DNA from: Rosa chinensis
Taxonomy: Eukaryota; Streptophyta; Magnoliopsida; Rosales; Rosaceae
NCBI RefSeq assembly: GCF_002994745.2
Contig: NC_037091.1
Coordinates: 30,940,612-31,004,611 of the forward strand
Direction of reading: 5' to 3'
DNA: 64,000 nucleotides
The first letter of the stretch is position 1, and the number at the start of each line of letters is the position of its first letter. The translations under genes were made by a program, and so were the position numbers. Positions 1-11,818 of the stretch are shown here, piece after piece. Under the pieces are notes generated by a model, which saw nothing but the letters and a program-made list of their open reading frames with translations, did not search any database and was not told the origin of the DNA.

Positions 1-704
1 AACATAGACCTACCCATCTATAACGTACATATGTTATACCATAATCATATATAAGAACTAAATTGTTTTTATATCCTTTTATATTTCTGTTACTTTTTGC
101 AAAACAAGCTCTTTGTTAAAGTATGCAATAGTGTACTGGATAATAGTGAGCTTGGATAATAGCTCTTTTGTTTTGTAACATGTATGGTCTGTATTGTTGG
201 CCTTGATAGGAAAACTTGGTGGTACAAAAGGATTTGCGAAGGAAGGCTCACTGCTAGTAGTGTACTGGAGAAAAACATAAGGCTTTTTTGTGTAAATTTC
301 TGGTGAGTTTTCAATGTTTGTGCTTTATACATATATGTAGTCAACAACTAGCTAATTATCCTTTTGTTCATATCTTTGCCTACACATAATGATTATATGT
401 TTACTGCTAGCTTGTTGAGTATAATCATAAGTTCATTTTTATTCCTTGATAGAATATTGTATTACTTTGTATAATAAAAGTATGAGCATGGTATGCAATC
501 TGAACATTAGAATTGTCATGGATCGATGTAATTGTTGCAGCTATATTTGAATGAATTTGTATGTGTTAAGACTACTCTTAGCAGTACTAGTCTTAATGAG
601 TATATTGTATAGTTAAAGTATAAGCATGTTAAGCAATGTTACTTTGAGAATTAGCATGGATTTGAGTGTGTTTTGTTATATATGAAGGAACTTATATATT
701 TAAG

Positions 705-3189
705 ATGGATAAGTCATGGATGCATGCTGATAGAAGATCAAAGAAGTTTGAGCTAGGACTAGCAGAGTTTCTCAAGTTTGCCGAGTCTAATGCCAATAAC
801 AAAAACAAGATTTCTTGTCCTTGCTTGAAATGTAGTAACACGGAGGGATTTTCTATTGGAGTTATTAAGGATCATATATTTTGGAATGGTATTAACGAGA
901 GTTATAAGCATTGGAGGTGGCATGGGGAACTTACTACATCTGCTATGAATGACAATAGAGTTGAATCTGAAACTGTAGATTGGGAACCTGGGATGGGGGA
1001 GAATGATGTAGAAATAGGAGAAAGTGAGGATGAGCAGATTTCCGAAGACTCGAATGAGTTTTTGAAGTATGTAGAGGATGGGGATCAACCTTTGTACCCT
1101 AGTTGTACCAAGACAACCAAGCTAAATGGTCTGATTCAGACCTTCAATTTGAAAGCAAAGCATGGAATGACCGATGCTTGCTATTCAGATATGCTTATCA
1201 TGATTGGGGGTTTGCTTCCTGAAGGGAATCAGCTTCCTCTGTCTTTGTATGAAGCTAAAAAGACACTTAGTGCTTTAGGGATGGAGTATGAAAAAATTCA
1301 TGCATGTCCTAATGACTGCATCTTGTATAGACAGCAGCATGCGGATGCTCTTATCTGCCCCAACTGTGGTGTTCCAAGGTGGAAATTGGGTAGGGATAAA
1401 ACTGTGAAAGAAGGGATACCTGCGAAGGTTTTGTGGTATTTTCCACCAAACCTGGAAATGGGTATTAGGGTTGGTTTGAACCCAAAAGTTGGTGCCAAAA
1501 AGGATAAATTACCTCTGGCTAGCTGGAACTTGATGCTTGTTGAAAAAAAAATAGTTTGCGGCTCTTTTTTTGAAATGACGGTTCCTATTCGGTTTTCGTC
1601 AAATGTAAGGAATCTTGTCTCTATGGAGGATTTAAAACTTGTTGGTCTGAAATCGCATGACTGTCACACTTTCATGCACATTCTTCTTCCTGTTGCTTTA
1701 CGTTCTGTTCTTGAGAAGCCGGTTAGGTATGCTATCATCCGCTTCTGCCTTTTCTTCAAGGCAATATGTGCTAAAGTGATCGACGTTTCGAAGTTGGAAA
1801 AAATGCAAGCAGATTTGGTTGTTACTATTTGTTTATTGGAGAAGTACTTCCCGCCTTCATTTTTCGACATTATGATCCATCTAACTGTGCATCTCGTGAG
1901 AGAAGTTCAGCTTTGTGGTCCAGTATTTTTTCGGTGGATGTACCCCTTTGAGAGGTACATGAAAGTCTTTAAAGGGTGGGTTAGATGTCGAAGGCATCCT
2001 GAGGGATGCATAGCAGAGTGTTATATTGTCGAAGAGGCTGTTGAGTTTTGCGCTGAACGTATGCTTAGTGATGCTTCTACTGCTGGAATCCCTGAAAGTT
2101 CCAAACCACGAGCCCGTAATGTATCCAAACCGTTATCAGGCGCTACCATGATTTCTGTCTATGGCAATGAGATGCATCAGGCACATCTGTGTATATTGCA
2201 GAATACCGAGGATGCAAGTCCTTATTTCATGTAAGTCATAAACTTTTAATTATCATGAGTTTTCATATAGTCCATGAATTGATTCATTATTCTTTTATTT
2301 AAATCGCTGAGTTTAGTGTTTTTGTTGTTCAGTGAACATCTGGAATTGTTGAAGCTTCTCAATCCAAGGTTTTCGAAAAATGAAAAGTGGTTGAAGGATA
2401 AATAGAACCAGACCTTTGCTGTCTGGTTAAAGGAGAGGGTATACGATCATATACTTGATTCTTAGTGACAACAAAAAATAAGATTTCAACATTACGCTAA
2501 TGTAATCTATTGATTTGCAGGTTTCAAATGAACTGCAGTTTCCAGAAAATAATGTTTCGGAAACAATGAGGTGGATGTCAAGTGGACCGAATCATGTAGT
2601 GCCGACCTTTAATGGATACCAGGTTAATGGTATTGATTTCAACACTAAGGAGCGGGACAATGTGCGATCAGTGCAAAACAGTGGGGTTTTTTTAGTTGCT
2701 GATGCAATGCAAGTTTCTAGTGCAAAGGATAAAAATCCCAAAATTGATGATATGGACTTCTATGGTGTCATACAACAAATATGGGAGGTGGACTACTACA
2801 AGTTTAGGGTACCGTTGTTTAAATGTGATTGGGTTGAGAATGTTAGGGGCATTAAAGTAGATGAGCTCGGGTTCACATTGGTAAATCTGAATAGGAAATG
2901 TCATCTTAATGATGCTTTTGTCTTAGCTAGCCATGTTAAGCAAATATTTTACATTGAGGATCCCCTCGATGCTCAATGGTCAGTAGTAGTAAGGGTCCCA
3001 GATAGAGACTACCAAGGAGCTGATTCGGATGAGGAGTTAGAAGATATCGAAGTAGAACAACAGCCATTTGAAGCAACAATGCCATCCATCGAGACTTTTG
3101 ATGATATAGATGGTGATCAGCATAACAATTATATGCGTCCTGGAGATGAAGCAATATGGGTGGAAAATGATTCCAATCAACGTGGCTGA
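705..3189 (+). pseudogene. CACTA transposase (TNP2-like), internally deleted
   Basis: Three exons fit with consistent phase: 705-2230, 2333-2438 and 2521-3189 (767 codons). Residues 1 to about 75 (from MDKSWMHADRRSKKFELG) match the transposase-associated N-terminal domain. Next comes the start of the Transposase_21 region, with a zinc-ribbon-like CPNDC...CPNCG and KVLWYFPP. The reading then jumps to a DUF4218-like region (KLPLASWN ... CFFKAICAKVIDV ... RWMYPFERYMK), so several hundred residues of the catalytic core are missing. The last exon holds a DUF4216-like domain (FYGVIQQIWEVDYYKFRVPLFKCDW). A TAG at 2403-2405 interrupts exon 2, inside a segment that otherwise reads on in frame. I chose the ATG at 705 over an upstream in-frame ATG because the conserved domain starts there. 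Catalytically dead by inference. Confidence 0.85.
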
Positions 3190-3474
3190 GGGGGAAAAAA
3201 ACCATATAGTTAGGGTTGTTTGTTCATGATTGAATTGTGTTAGAATGCCTGTATGTACTGGTGTGTTTGATGAAACACATATATTAACATTGAAGATTAT
3301 GTTAGTTATTTCATTGTTTTATGTGTTGTTTAATTTTGAGTGATGTTAGTTATTACATTGCTTTATGTGTTAGTTATATACTTGTTTTATGTGTTTCAGT
3401 TTCGTATCTATTTATTGACATTAATTGTTAACATGTATTAAGGGGCTAACTATGTTTATTCTGTATTGCAGGTC

Positions 3475-6400
3475 ATGGCTCCATCTGCAAGCACATGTAA
3501 ACTTGCTAGATCTGTAGCCTTAAGGATAAAGGCGGTGCAGATGAAACGTAGTAGAAGAACCGTCTCTGAACCACCTGTTACTTCTCCAAATCGTAAACCT
3601 GCTACCCCCAAGAAGGCTGAAGCAAGATTGACAGAAGCCAACAAGGCTACCCACCCTAGGAGAAGTCCGCGATCGAATAAAGCAAAGGAAGCTGCTCAGT
3701 CCAGCAAGGATGCGGCTGCCAAGAGAAATATGCGACCGCCTAAAGCAGCAAAGTCCAAGAAGGCTGTGGCATCAAAGAAGTCGTCAACTGGTAGTAAGTC
3801 TGCAAAGAGCAAGTCTTCCGAGGATTCTGATGATGATGAGAATGTCACTGGTGGATTGAGGTTGCTTAAGCGAGGGATGGTAACCATGAATCGAATTACT
3901 AGGCGACTGCTTCGAGGAAAGAATCTAAAGGTGATTTCTAATGCTGATGGGGAGCCAATTGGGAAGGCAGCTAAGGAGATGCAGTCCTATATTGGGGTGT
4001 TGGCACGCACCAAGATCCCAATATCTATAAATGATTGGAGAAATGTGCCTTTGGATGAAAAAGACAAGATTTGGAATAGTATTCAGGTAAACAATATGTT
4101 TATAAGTTATTGCTAGCTGTTGACTAATTTACATTTCATTATGTTTATTTTTTCAAAAAGCATTAATTAAAGCTATGTTACTTTGTATTCGTTAATGTGT
4201 AGGATGCTTATGTGGTGCCGAAAGAGTGGAAGAAACTGGTTATTGCATCAGCTGCCAACAAATGGAGAGAGTTCAAGAGCAAACTAACTAATTGGTACAT
4301 TATTCCCTATCTGGATACTCCTGAACTCTTACAGTTCCCTCCAGATGATTATCGATCCATTGAGGTAGATGAATGAAATACGTTCGTGGCTGATAGAACT
4401 TCAAAACAATTTCAGGTTTGTCTAATACCATACTTAGACCTATTTGGAACAGTTTATGCATTATTGGTTATTGTTTATGCAAATACTAAAATATAGTGTA
4501 TAATTCTACATATGCTTGTAGGCACTCCGCGAAATGCAGAGAACAAAGAGGAAGGAGAATAAGTATCCTCATCGAATGTCACGGAAAGGATATGCTAACT
4601 TCCAGGAAGAACTGGTTAGTATTCGTCTTAGAAATCTATTTACAATATATTTTTTATTGTTTTCGGTTTACCCCAAACTGATCATGACGTCACGCGTGTG
4701 TATTCATATTTATAGGCTGAAAAAATACCGATTGAAGAGTTGGATCGTGCTACAATGTGGATAAAAGCCTGACAAGATAAGAGCGGCAACTTCAAAGGGC
4801 CAGCAGTGAAGAAAAAAGTCGAAAAAATTGTAAGTTCAGTTCTTTGAATAAAATTACTTTTAGCTTTGTTTTCCAAGTTTCACATCCCAAGGATAATTTT
4901 GCTGTGCTGTGATTTATGTCTATATCAGGAAAATTTGAAGAGGAAAGTGTCTGAAGGAGAAATCAACCCTGAAGGAACAGATGATGTTCTGACTTTGGCG
5001 TTGGGAAATCCTGAGTGTCCCGGTAGGGTACGCGGTGTTGGTGGCTTCGTCAAGCCTTCTGCATTTTTTCATCTACCTAAACGACAAAAGCTAGATGTAG
5101 AAGATAGTGTCAGGGCAAGTGTAAAGAATATACTAGCAGAGGAGAAAGAAAATATCATTGCTGAGGAAAGAGCCAAATGGGAGTTGGAGATGGAGCAACA
5201 AATTGCTAGGGAAAGAGCAGCTTGGGAAGAAATGATTCAGAAGTTAGAAGCGAAGTTTGATGGGAAAGAGATGCCAGCTGACTCAACCAAACCTGTGACA
5301 CCGCTGAATGATTTAGGGTCTGGCCAGGGCAGCTGTTCTAGGCATTTTGACAAGGCTGGTTTGAAAGTTATTGAAAGTGAAGCCGCCAAAACTACCAAGA
5401 AGAAGTTAGATTTAGGGGAGGACCAGCAGAAAGTAGTTGAGGAGGATGAAATTTTTGTGGATGGGGAGCTGAACATCAAACTAACCTCGATTATTGAGGA
5501 GGAGGTTAGGAATGATTTAACTCCGAAAAAAAATGCAGTTTTGGAGCAAGTGCAAGTGCCGGTAATTAATCGCTACGCTAGCCTTACTTTCTTTTTCCTT
5601 ACAATTAGCTTTCGTTTTTTTTCCTTACAATTACATTTGATAAACCATATTGATGATATTGCTGCCTCAAATGTGACTGATGCTTATGCATATTTTGGTT
5701 TGAATTAGGTTCAGTCCAACAATATTGTCCAGTCAGGTTGTAAACTTGCGATAAATTCATTGGACAACATAGTGGCTGAAGGAACCATCATTCAAGTGGA
5801 TGTTGAGTCTAGCAAGCAAACTATCCATGGTGTTCCGTTGGCTGAGGAAAATGTCCGAGTGTCGATCACCAAATCTATTGTTGCTAATGCTTTGCTACCA
5901 ATTCCTATTAAAGATGAGATTCTGTTTGTCTGCGATGCAATTGGTACATGCGTTGCTTGGCCTAGAGACTGGGTTATACCCACTGTAGCTGATGCAAAGG
6001 TAATTTAGTTTGCTTAAATTATTTGTCATTTTTAACCTCTTTGTTCTTACAAAAATGGTCATGTGAGCTGCTATATTACATGATATAGAAATACTAAACA
6101 TGCAATGTTATTTTTTATATCAATTGCAGCAAGAAAAGCGTAAAATTGTGAGGAGGAAAAAGAAGGATACACATGATGATTTTTTTGATCATGATGATTT
6201 GGACAACCTGCCACCCAATTTGCCTCCACTGCTTAAGACATTGAGCACATGGGCTAATGATTACTTGAAGGATGGGGTTACTATCCACACAACCTTAGGC
6301 GAGGAATTATTCGGATATCCAAAAAAGGTTGCCATCTTAAGAAGGGATGTGTATGCCATGACCAACATGAAGGAGCTTTCTGGCAACTGTATTGTGATGT

Positions 6401-7470
6401 ATATGAGGTCTGTAATGCATTTTAAATTAAGCTGCTAATTCAGTGTTGTTGTAATGATATTTTGAGACTTGTGGTTTTACAGCTTTCTTTATCAAGTGTT
6501 AAAGAAATCGAAGATGCTTGACATGATTGGCTTCGTAGACCCTGCACACACTGGTGTCATTGGCTGTGGAAATCTGACTGAACGGGCTCGTTCTTTGTCA
6601 GCTTCTTATGAAAGAGGGAAGCCTGGTCAGATTTTTTTGGTGCCCTATAACTCAGGGTACGAAAGCTTGATTCATGCATTTTTTTTTTTAGCAAATATTG
6701 ATTTCTGATCTCATCAATATAGCAATGCAAGTACCTAGAATAGATTTGTGTTGGTATTGATTATCATAAATTTGAATGTCAGCTGTCATTGGATGTTGAC
6801 GGTGGCGAACCCCACTGAAGAAATTGTGTATTTCATGGATCCGCTAAAGAGGCGACTCATCACCGGTGAATGGAGAACTATTGTGGACAAGTAAGTGCAG
6901 CTAGCTTGTAGGTTTTTGGTTGGTATTATGCAGAAAACAGTTTAGTCCTAATTTTTTTGGAGATCTTTATCGATTCTCAATTTATAAGTTGTTCCATGAA
7001 TCATAATTTTGTGTATTGTGTTGTTTTTGAAGCTCCATCAAAATATTCAATGCACAAAAGCATAGGAAAGGCCGAAAGACAGTTCAATGGAAAAACTGTG
7101 TAGTATGTGTTCCCCATCTAGCTAACTATTTATATTTGCATTTTTTCAGTTCAGGTCAGGTTTATTAGGTACTGAAAATATTTATTTGTTCCAGGGCATT
7201 CCGGAGCAGATGGGTGATAAGACTTGTGGATATTGGATTATGCATTACATGAGGGATATAGTGGAGGACAAAAACCAAGAGTGGAGTGCTAAGGTAATCA
7301 GTAACTAATCTACTGTACTAGTGATTTATTAGATTAATCCATAGTGATGCATAACTAAGCTTCTATCATTGCAGTGGGAAAGAAAAGCAAATCACTATTA
7401 CACAATGGAGAATGTTGATGTTGTCCGGGCAGAGTGGGCAAAGTATGTTATGAAGTTCAAAGATAACTAG
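3475..7470 (+). pseudogene. CACTA second gene: DNA-binding-like region plus Ulp1/C48 protease
   Basis: Twelve exons with GT/AG borders and consistent phase give 927 codons: 3475-4086, 4203-4415, 4522-4614, 4716-4829, 4929-5561, 5709-5999, 6130-6407, 6483-6656, 6783-6890, 7033-7102, 7195-7293, 7375-7470. The N-terminus is Lys/Ser-rich and basic. A plant-transposase (Transposase_24-like) region follows, then a Glu-rich probable coiled coil in exon 5. The C-terminus resembles a C48 SUMO-protease-like domain. Its triad is readable: His in GCHWML (6787-6789), Asp in FMDPL (6838-6840), Cys in DKTCGYW (7224-7226). Two in-frame TGA codons break it, at 4374-4376 and 4770-4772; the second sits in MWIKA*QDKSG and could be a CGA-to-TGA transition. 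In other plant CACTA elements this gene often carries such a fused protease; its role is not settled. Confidence 0.8.
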
Positions 7471-8089
7471 TGCATGTGTAGGTTAACTAGTAGTTGGAGA
7501 TATGTAGCATCAACTTTTTGGACATGCATAGTTGATATATATATAGGCCAGATTTTGATTGCAGTACTGCTAACTATTTTGCTATGTTGTTTAGATGGTT
7601 GTCCAGATTGTGTAGTGCTTCTGGTTTATTAGCAAGTAGTGCTGCATGCATATATTTTGCTGGCTGCCCAGATTAGTATATATGGGCCATTTAGAACTGA
7701 TGCTTATGACTAGGTTTGTGTACATGAGACAATGGTGGATTAATGGAAATTGCAATGAATGATTTTAGATGTGGATTTTATGGTTTTATGAATGCCAATT
7801 TTAATTTCCAGAATGCATGAATACCAATTGTAACGGGGGCTACTAATATGTGTTATCTGAAATTGCAAGCTACAACAAAAGCACACCAAAATGTGTGGTT
7901 GGAGCTGCATAAAAACAACACAAAAATCAATTGGAAGTCTATTGTCTTTTTGGCATTGGGACAACAGAAAACTGTAGTCTAAAAGGCAAAACAACGACAT
8001 AAGTTAAATGAAAGTATTGATTAAAGCTTATAACAACTACATATAAGTGTGGTTGGACTTGATGACAGACTATATAAAAGACTTGGCAT
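7471..8089. other. 3' flank of the CACTA second gene, no gene seen
   Basis: AT-rich sequence between the stop codon of the protease gene and the subterminal repeats. Only short overlapping reading frames occur, with no recognisable domain or splice pattern. It probably holds the 3' UTR and polyadenylation signals of the upstream gene. Confidence 0.6.
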
Positions 8090-8660
8090 TTGTGGTTCGT
8101 TTTATATTCAGACCACAAATATTTGTCGTGTTAATGATCTCAAACGACAGTAAACTGTTGTTGTACTGAAACTGACATAACAGAAAGAATATGATATCTA
8201 TTGTTTTAACTACTTTCCAACATCACATACGTACAATTTCAAAACCTTTCACACAACACTTAAAAGTCATGTAAACATACCCTAGACCGACACTTAATTG
8301 TAATCTGAAACACTTTACCACCACAGATAATTGTTGTTTCAAGTCCCTTTGCACAACATTTAATTGTTGTTGTATGCCAGAAGACACTACACGAGTCTTC
8401 ATATTTCTTACTTAAGGGCATTCACACCACACAAAACTGTTGTGTTAATGCTTTTAAACCTACATATCTCATTGGTCCTGAAATGCAAAACTCATCAGAC
8501 AACAGAAGACTTTTATTTGTTTCTGTCGTCTGAAAAATTAGACGACAGAAGTGTTCTGTCGTCTGATACCCCCAAGACACGACACCGTACTAGACGACAG
8601 ATCTTAGTTCCTTCAGACGACAGAACAGTTCTGTCGTCTGATGCACTTTTTGGCATAGTG
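8090..8660. repeat. CACTA subterminal inverted repeats and terminal inverted repeat
   Basis: Copies of TCTGTCGTCTGA and its reverse complement TCAGACGACAGA recur at 8521-8645, several as head-to-head pairs such as CAGACGACAGAACAGTTCTG. Looser versions (ACGACAG, TTGTTGT/ACAACA) reach back to about 8090. In this superfamily such subterminal motifs bind the element's own DNA-binding protein. The terminal repeat reads CACTATGCCAAAAAGTGC inward from 8660 on the minus strand. Confidence 0.8.
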
Positions 8661-8769
8661 TCAATACTACTTGTTATTAAACGAGTTAGGTAGGTCATCA
8701 TAGGTCACTCATTTAATAAAATAGGTTGGGTTTTGGATTTGGGTTTACATGTTAGACACAATTATTAAA

Positions 8770-9197
8770 GGGTTATTATCACAAATGGTACCTGAACTTA
8801 TCCTCTATTTTATCGATGGTACCTGAACTTCAATTTTGATCACAACCAGTACCTGAACTTTTTGATTTCATTTTAAATGGTACCTAAGGCCACCTTCAAT
8901 CACTATTTCGGCCAAAAAAGCCGAATCTAAAAAAACAAAAAACAAAAAAACAAGTTCAAGGCAAGTCTATTACCAAAAAATCATCACTATATATGATCGC
9001 AACCCTCGAAATCATCAAAAATCATCACTATGATCGCCTCCCATGCCGTTTTTAGTCGGAATAGTGATCGGAGGTGGCTTTAGGTACCATTTAAAATGAA
9101 ATCGAAAAGTTCGGGTACTGGTTGTGATCAAAATTGAAGTTCAGGTACCATCGATAAGATTGAGGTATAGTTCAGGTACCATTTGTGATAATAACCC
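8770..9197. mobile_element. MULE-type MITE with 9-bp target duplication
   Basis: The ends are GGGTTATTATCACAAATGG and its reverse complement, and the inverted similarity continues for over 120 bp into the element, giving a near fold-back structure of 428 bp. It is flanked by a perfect 9-bp direct repeat attattaaa (8761-8769 and 9198-9206). Unit A' has a single attattaaa at 36398-36406 and no insertion. A 9-bp duplication and GG-starting long TIRs fit a Mutator-like non-autonomous element. Confidence 0.92.
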
Positions 9198-9390
9198 ATT
9201 ATTAAATGAGTTAACTTTCAGTCTGTTAATTGTGATATGCAATGGCAGAACTGTTCCTTGAGATGGCCATGGCCATGGCCTCATTGTTCCATTTTCAAGC
9301 TTAAATCCCATTGTAACCAATGTTTTCAGCATTCAAGAATCCAAGGTTGTGTCTAATACCCATGCTGCCACTAATATGGTAAAAGTAAAA

Positions 9391-9902
9391 GGGAAAAAAT
9401 CAGAAATAGTACATGAACTATATCTCTATCTTATCGATGATACATGAATTTTATTTTTTGTCACAACCAATACTTGAACTCTTCGAGTTCTTTTGAAGTG
9501 GTACCTAAAGCCATATTCACTCACTACTCCGGTCAAAAATGGCATGTGAGGCACATACATCTCATTTATTAGGCACACGTTTGGTATTTGGGTTCATTAG
9601 TTGTTTGGTTTGAGATAACAATTATGAGTTTTTGCTTCATAGATCACAGATTGATAATAATAAGATAGTGGCTTAGGCCATGATACAGTTTACAACTAAT
9701 ACAAATTGTCATCTTTAACCTTGATAAATAAGACACGTACTCCTCACTCGTCATTTTTGACTAGATTTGCAACTGAATGTGGCATAAGTACCACTTCAAA
9801 AGAACTCAAAGAGTTCAGGTACGTGTTGTGATAAAAAAATAAAGTTCATGTACCATCAATAAGATAGAAGTACAGTTCATGTATTATTTCTGATTTTTAC
9901 CC
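9391..9902. mobile_element. MULE-type MITE, second family (copy in unit A)
   Basis: The element begins GGGAAAAAATCAGAAATAG and ends in GATTTTTACCC; inverted similarity extends roughly 150 bp at each end. Its 9-bp flanks are aaagtaaaa (9382-9390) and aaagcaaaa (9903-9911), one mismatch apart. The same insertion is present in unit A' (36591-37101), so it predates the duplication. Confidence 0.85.
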
Positions 9903-9939
9903 AAAGCAAAACCCTATAATAAAAGAAAAGTGAAAGAAA

Positions 9940-10257
9940 TTTTTTTTTTTTTTTGAATCAATCCCAAACTGGATTTTAATTTCATTCATTGCAAGCCAGA
10001 ATGGCCATTACATACCATTCCACTGCCATCTATAGACAGACAAGAAAAAGTGGTAGTACTCATAGTGATACATAGGATAGGTCCACTCATTTTCCATCTA
10101 TTGCTCCATGATTACGAATAACTTGAATCCTCCATTGGTGCTTTAGAAGATTCTCCAGGACATCTAGACAAGATATTTAGGGCGCAAAAAAAAATGCATA
10201 GCCCCCCTAAAAATATAGGGAACTATTGGAAAAATAAGTAAATTTTTTTTTTTAAAT
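9940..10257 (-). mobile_element. LINE-like 3' end fragment (unit A)
   Basis: A poly-T run at about 9940-9954 is followed by sequence that on the minus strand reads GCAATGAATGAAATTAAAAT and runs into the A tail. This looks like the 3' UTR and tail of a plant LINE in reverse orientation. Its likely continuation, past the MULE insertion, is at 16261 onward. The same fragment lies in unit A' at about 37137-37440. No reverse transcriptase is readable, so the assignment is tentative. Confidence 0.45.
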
Positions 10258-11189
10258 GGCTAATTATTGTTTAGTACCCTATAGTTTAGGTCCAATATCA
10301 ATTCAGTCCCTCGACTTTCAATTTCATCAGAAACACCCTCACACTATCATTTCTCGTCCAATAGGTCCATCCGTTATGATTCGGTCAATTTCAGCCGTTT
10401 AGCTGCTGACGTGGCGATCCAACTCAGCACAGGTGGAGCCCACATGGAAGTAAAATGCCCAAAGTGACCCTGACTCTATTCTAACCCACCGCCAGAACCA
10501 ACCACCGTGGCTTCTCACTTCTCTCTCTCCAACAAAGATAAGAACTCCATGCAAAAACGACCCTGTCTCTATTCTAACTCAGATTACAACCCCAAATCCA
10601 TGGCTTCCCACCTCAGATCAACAAAGATAAGAACTCCATGCAAAAATGAAACTAATAATTCTCATCATTCAAAAAATTCGCAATTAAACCCAAATTCAGC
10701 AAAACCAAAAAATGGCCAAAATTCCACGATCAGATCCAACCTCAATCACAATCCCAATTGCTCAAAATTGCAAACAAATATAAAAAATAAATTGAAACCC
10801 TTTCGATCAATAGACCCATCTATCATTGATCGAAACAACGCGGAATTCCCAACAATTCAAACCCAAATTGCATCACAACATACAAACAGAAAACCAAAAT
10901 TCATCAGAGTCTAGAATCACTCACCTCCAGCACAAAGATGTTCTTCTGGGCTAGAACTAAAACCAATCAATCTATCTACAATTTTCACCATTTCTCAGCA
11001 ATTTAATTAAAGCTTTGGTTAGTGAGCCCAAACCCAAAGAGTGCTGATTAGCTGACGGCGGTGATGGTGCTTGAGCACAATTCCTAGCGTCTCCGAAAGA
11101 TGTGGTGGCTAGCCTTGACTTGTCGCAGGCCAAGTTCAATGAACGAACGAACCCAATCGGATTCGTTATAATCCGATTCCCCAAATCTA

Positions 11190-11374
11190 TGGCTTCCTAC
11201 TTCTCTCTCTCCGCCATCTTTCTTCTCACCCTCCTCACCGCAACTACCTTGCCAGACACAGCCGCAGCCACCTCGACTTCTCCGACCCTAATTTACAGTA
11301 GTCTAGCTCCGGTGCCATCCTGGCAAGCCATCACAGTCAGATTCCGCGTCAGACAGGCTTCGCGAAGATTCTAA
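11190..11374 (+). pseudogene. Captured coding fragment with signal-peptide-like N-terminus
   Basis: Inside the MULE, an ATG opens a short frame starting MASYFSLSAIFLLTLLTATT and then Ala/Ser/Thr-rich residues, which looks like a secretory signal peptide cut off soon after. A similar ATGGCTTC start recurs twice upstream near 10508 and 10601. On the opposite strand, between about 11380 and 11560, a second open stretch includes NGYAAKEYEKENHKADEIE. The two probably come from different exons or genes. I recognise neither parent gene. They are most likely exon fragments picked up by the MULE rather than a working gene. Confidence 0.4.
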
Positions 11375-11818
11375 TTTCGGCGTCATCGGAGAAGTTCCAC
11401 CAATCTCCACGGGGCAAAATTGATCGAAGAAAACCAAACAGTCGCATAGAGCTGCTCAAATAGCTCGACCTCGATTTCGTCAGCTTTATGGTTTTCCTTT
11501 TCGTACTCCTTCGCCGCGTAGCCATTAACGGAGGCCGATTTGAGTGGAGAAAATCAGGAGTTTGGCATTAGAGAAATGGAAGGAGATAGAGAATCGGTGG
11601 TTGGTTCTGGCGGTGGGTTAGAATAGAGTCAGTAGAAAAGAATACTTCAATTCAGGGTTAATTCGATAAATCTATTCATCCCACAATGGGGATATATATA
11701 TACAAATACAAAGGAGTAGTCTAACTCTAATAGGAAACAATCTTTCCATAATTACAGGATATTCTAATTAAATAAAATCCTAATTACATACAGATTTACA
11801 GCGATTCTACACTCCCCC

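Larger units (their letters stand above)
1..8660 (+). mobile_element. CACTA (En/Spm) DNA transposon, right-hand part
   Basis: The stretch carries both genes expected of a plant CACTA element, in the same orientation: a TNP2-type transposase (705-3189) and a second gene ending in a Ulp1-like protease (3475-7470). It ends in an array of short inverted subterminal repeats and a terminus that reads CACTATGCCAAAAAG on the minus strand at 8660. The next three bases (tca, 8661-8663) align with tcg in the paralogous copy at about 36295-36297, as expected for the 3-bp target duplication of this superfamily. The left terminus lies before the window. Both genes are damaged, so this copy is non-autonomous. 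Bases 1-704 are AT-rich non-coding element sequence in which I see no gene. Confidence 0.88.

Noticed and set aside
10250..10270. A 9-bp target duplication for the long-TIR MULE
   Set aside because: Both flanks are A/T runs (tttttaaat and taaaaaact) that do not match convincingly.
10507..10914. 135-codon frame rich in Asn, Ser and Lys
   Set aside because: Low complexity, inside the MULE and made partly of an internal duplication; no domain.
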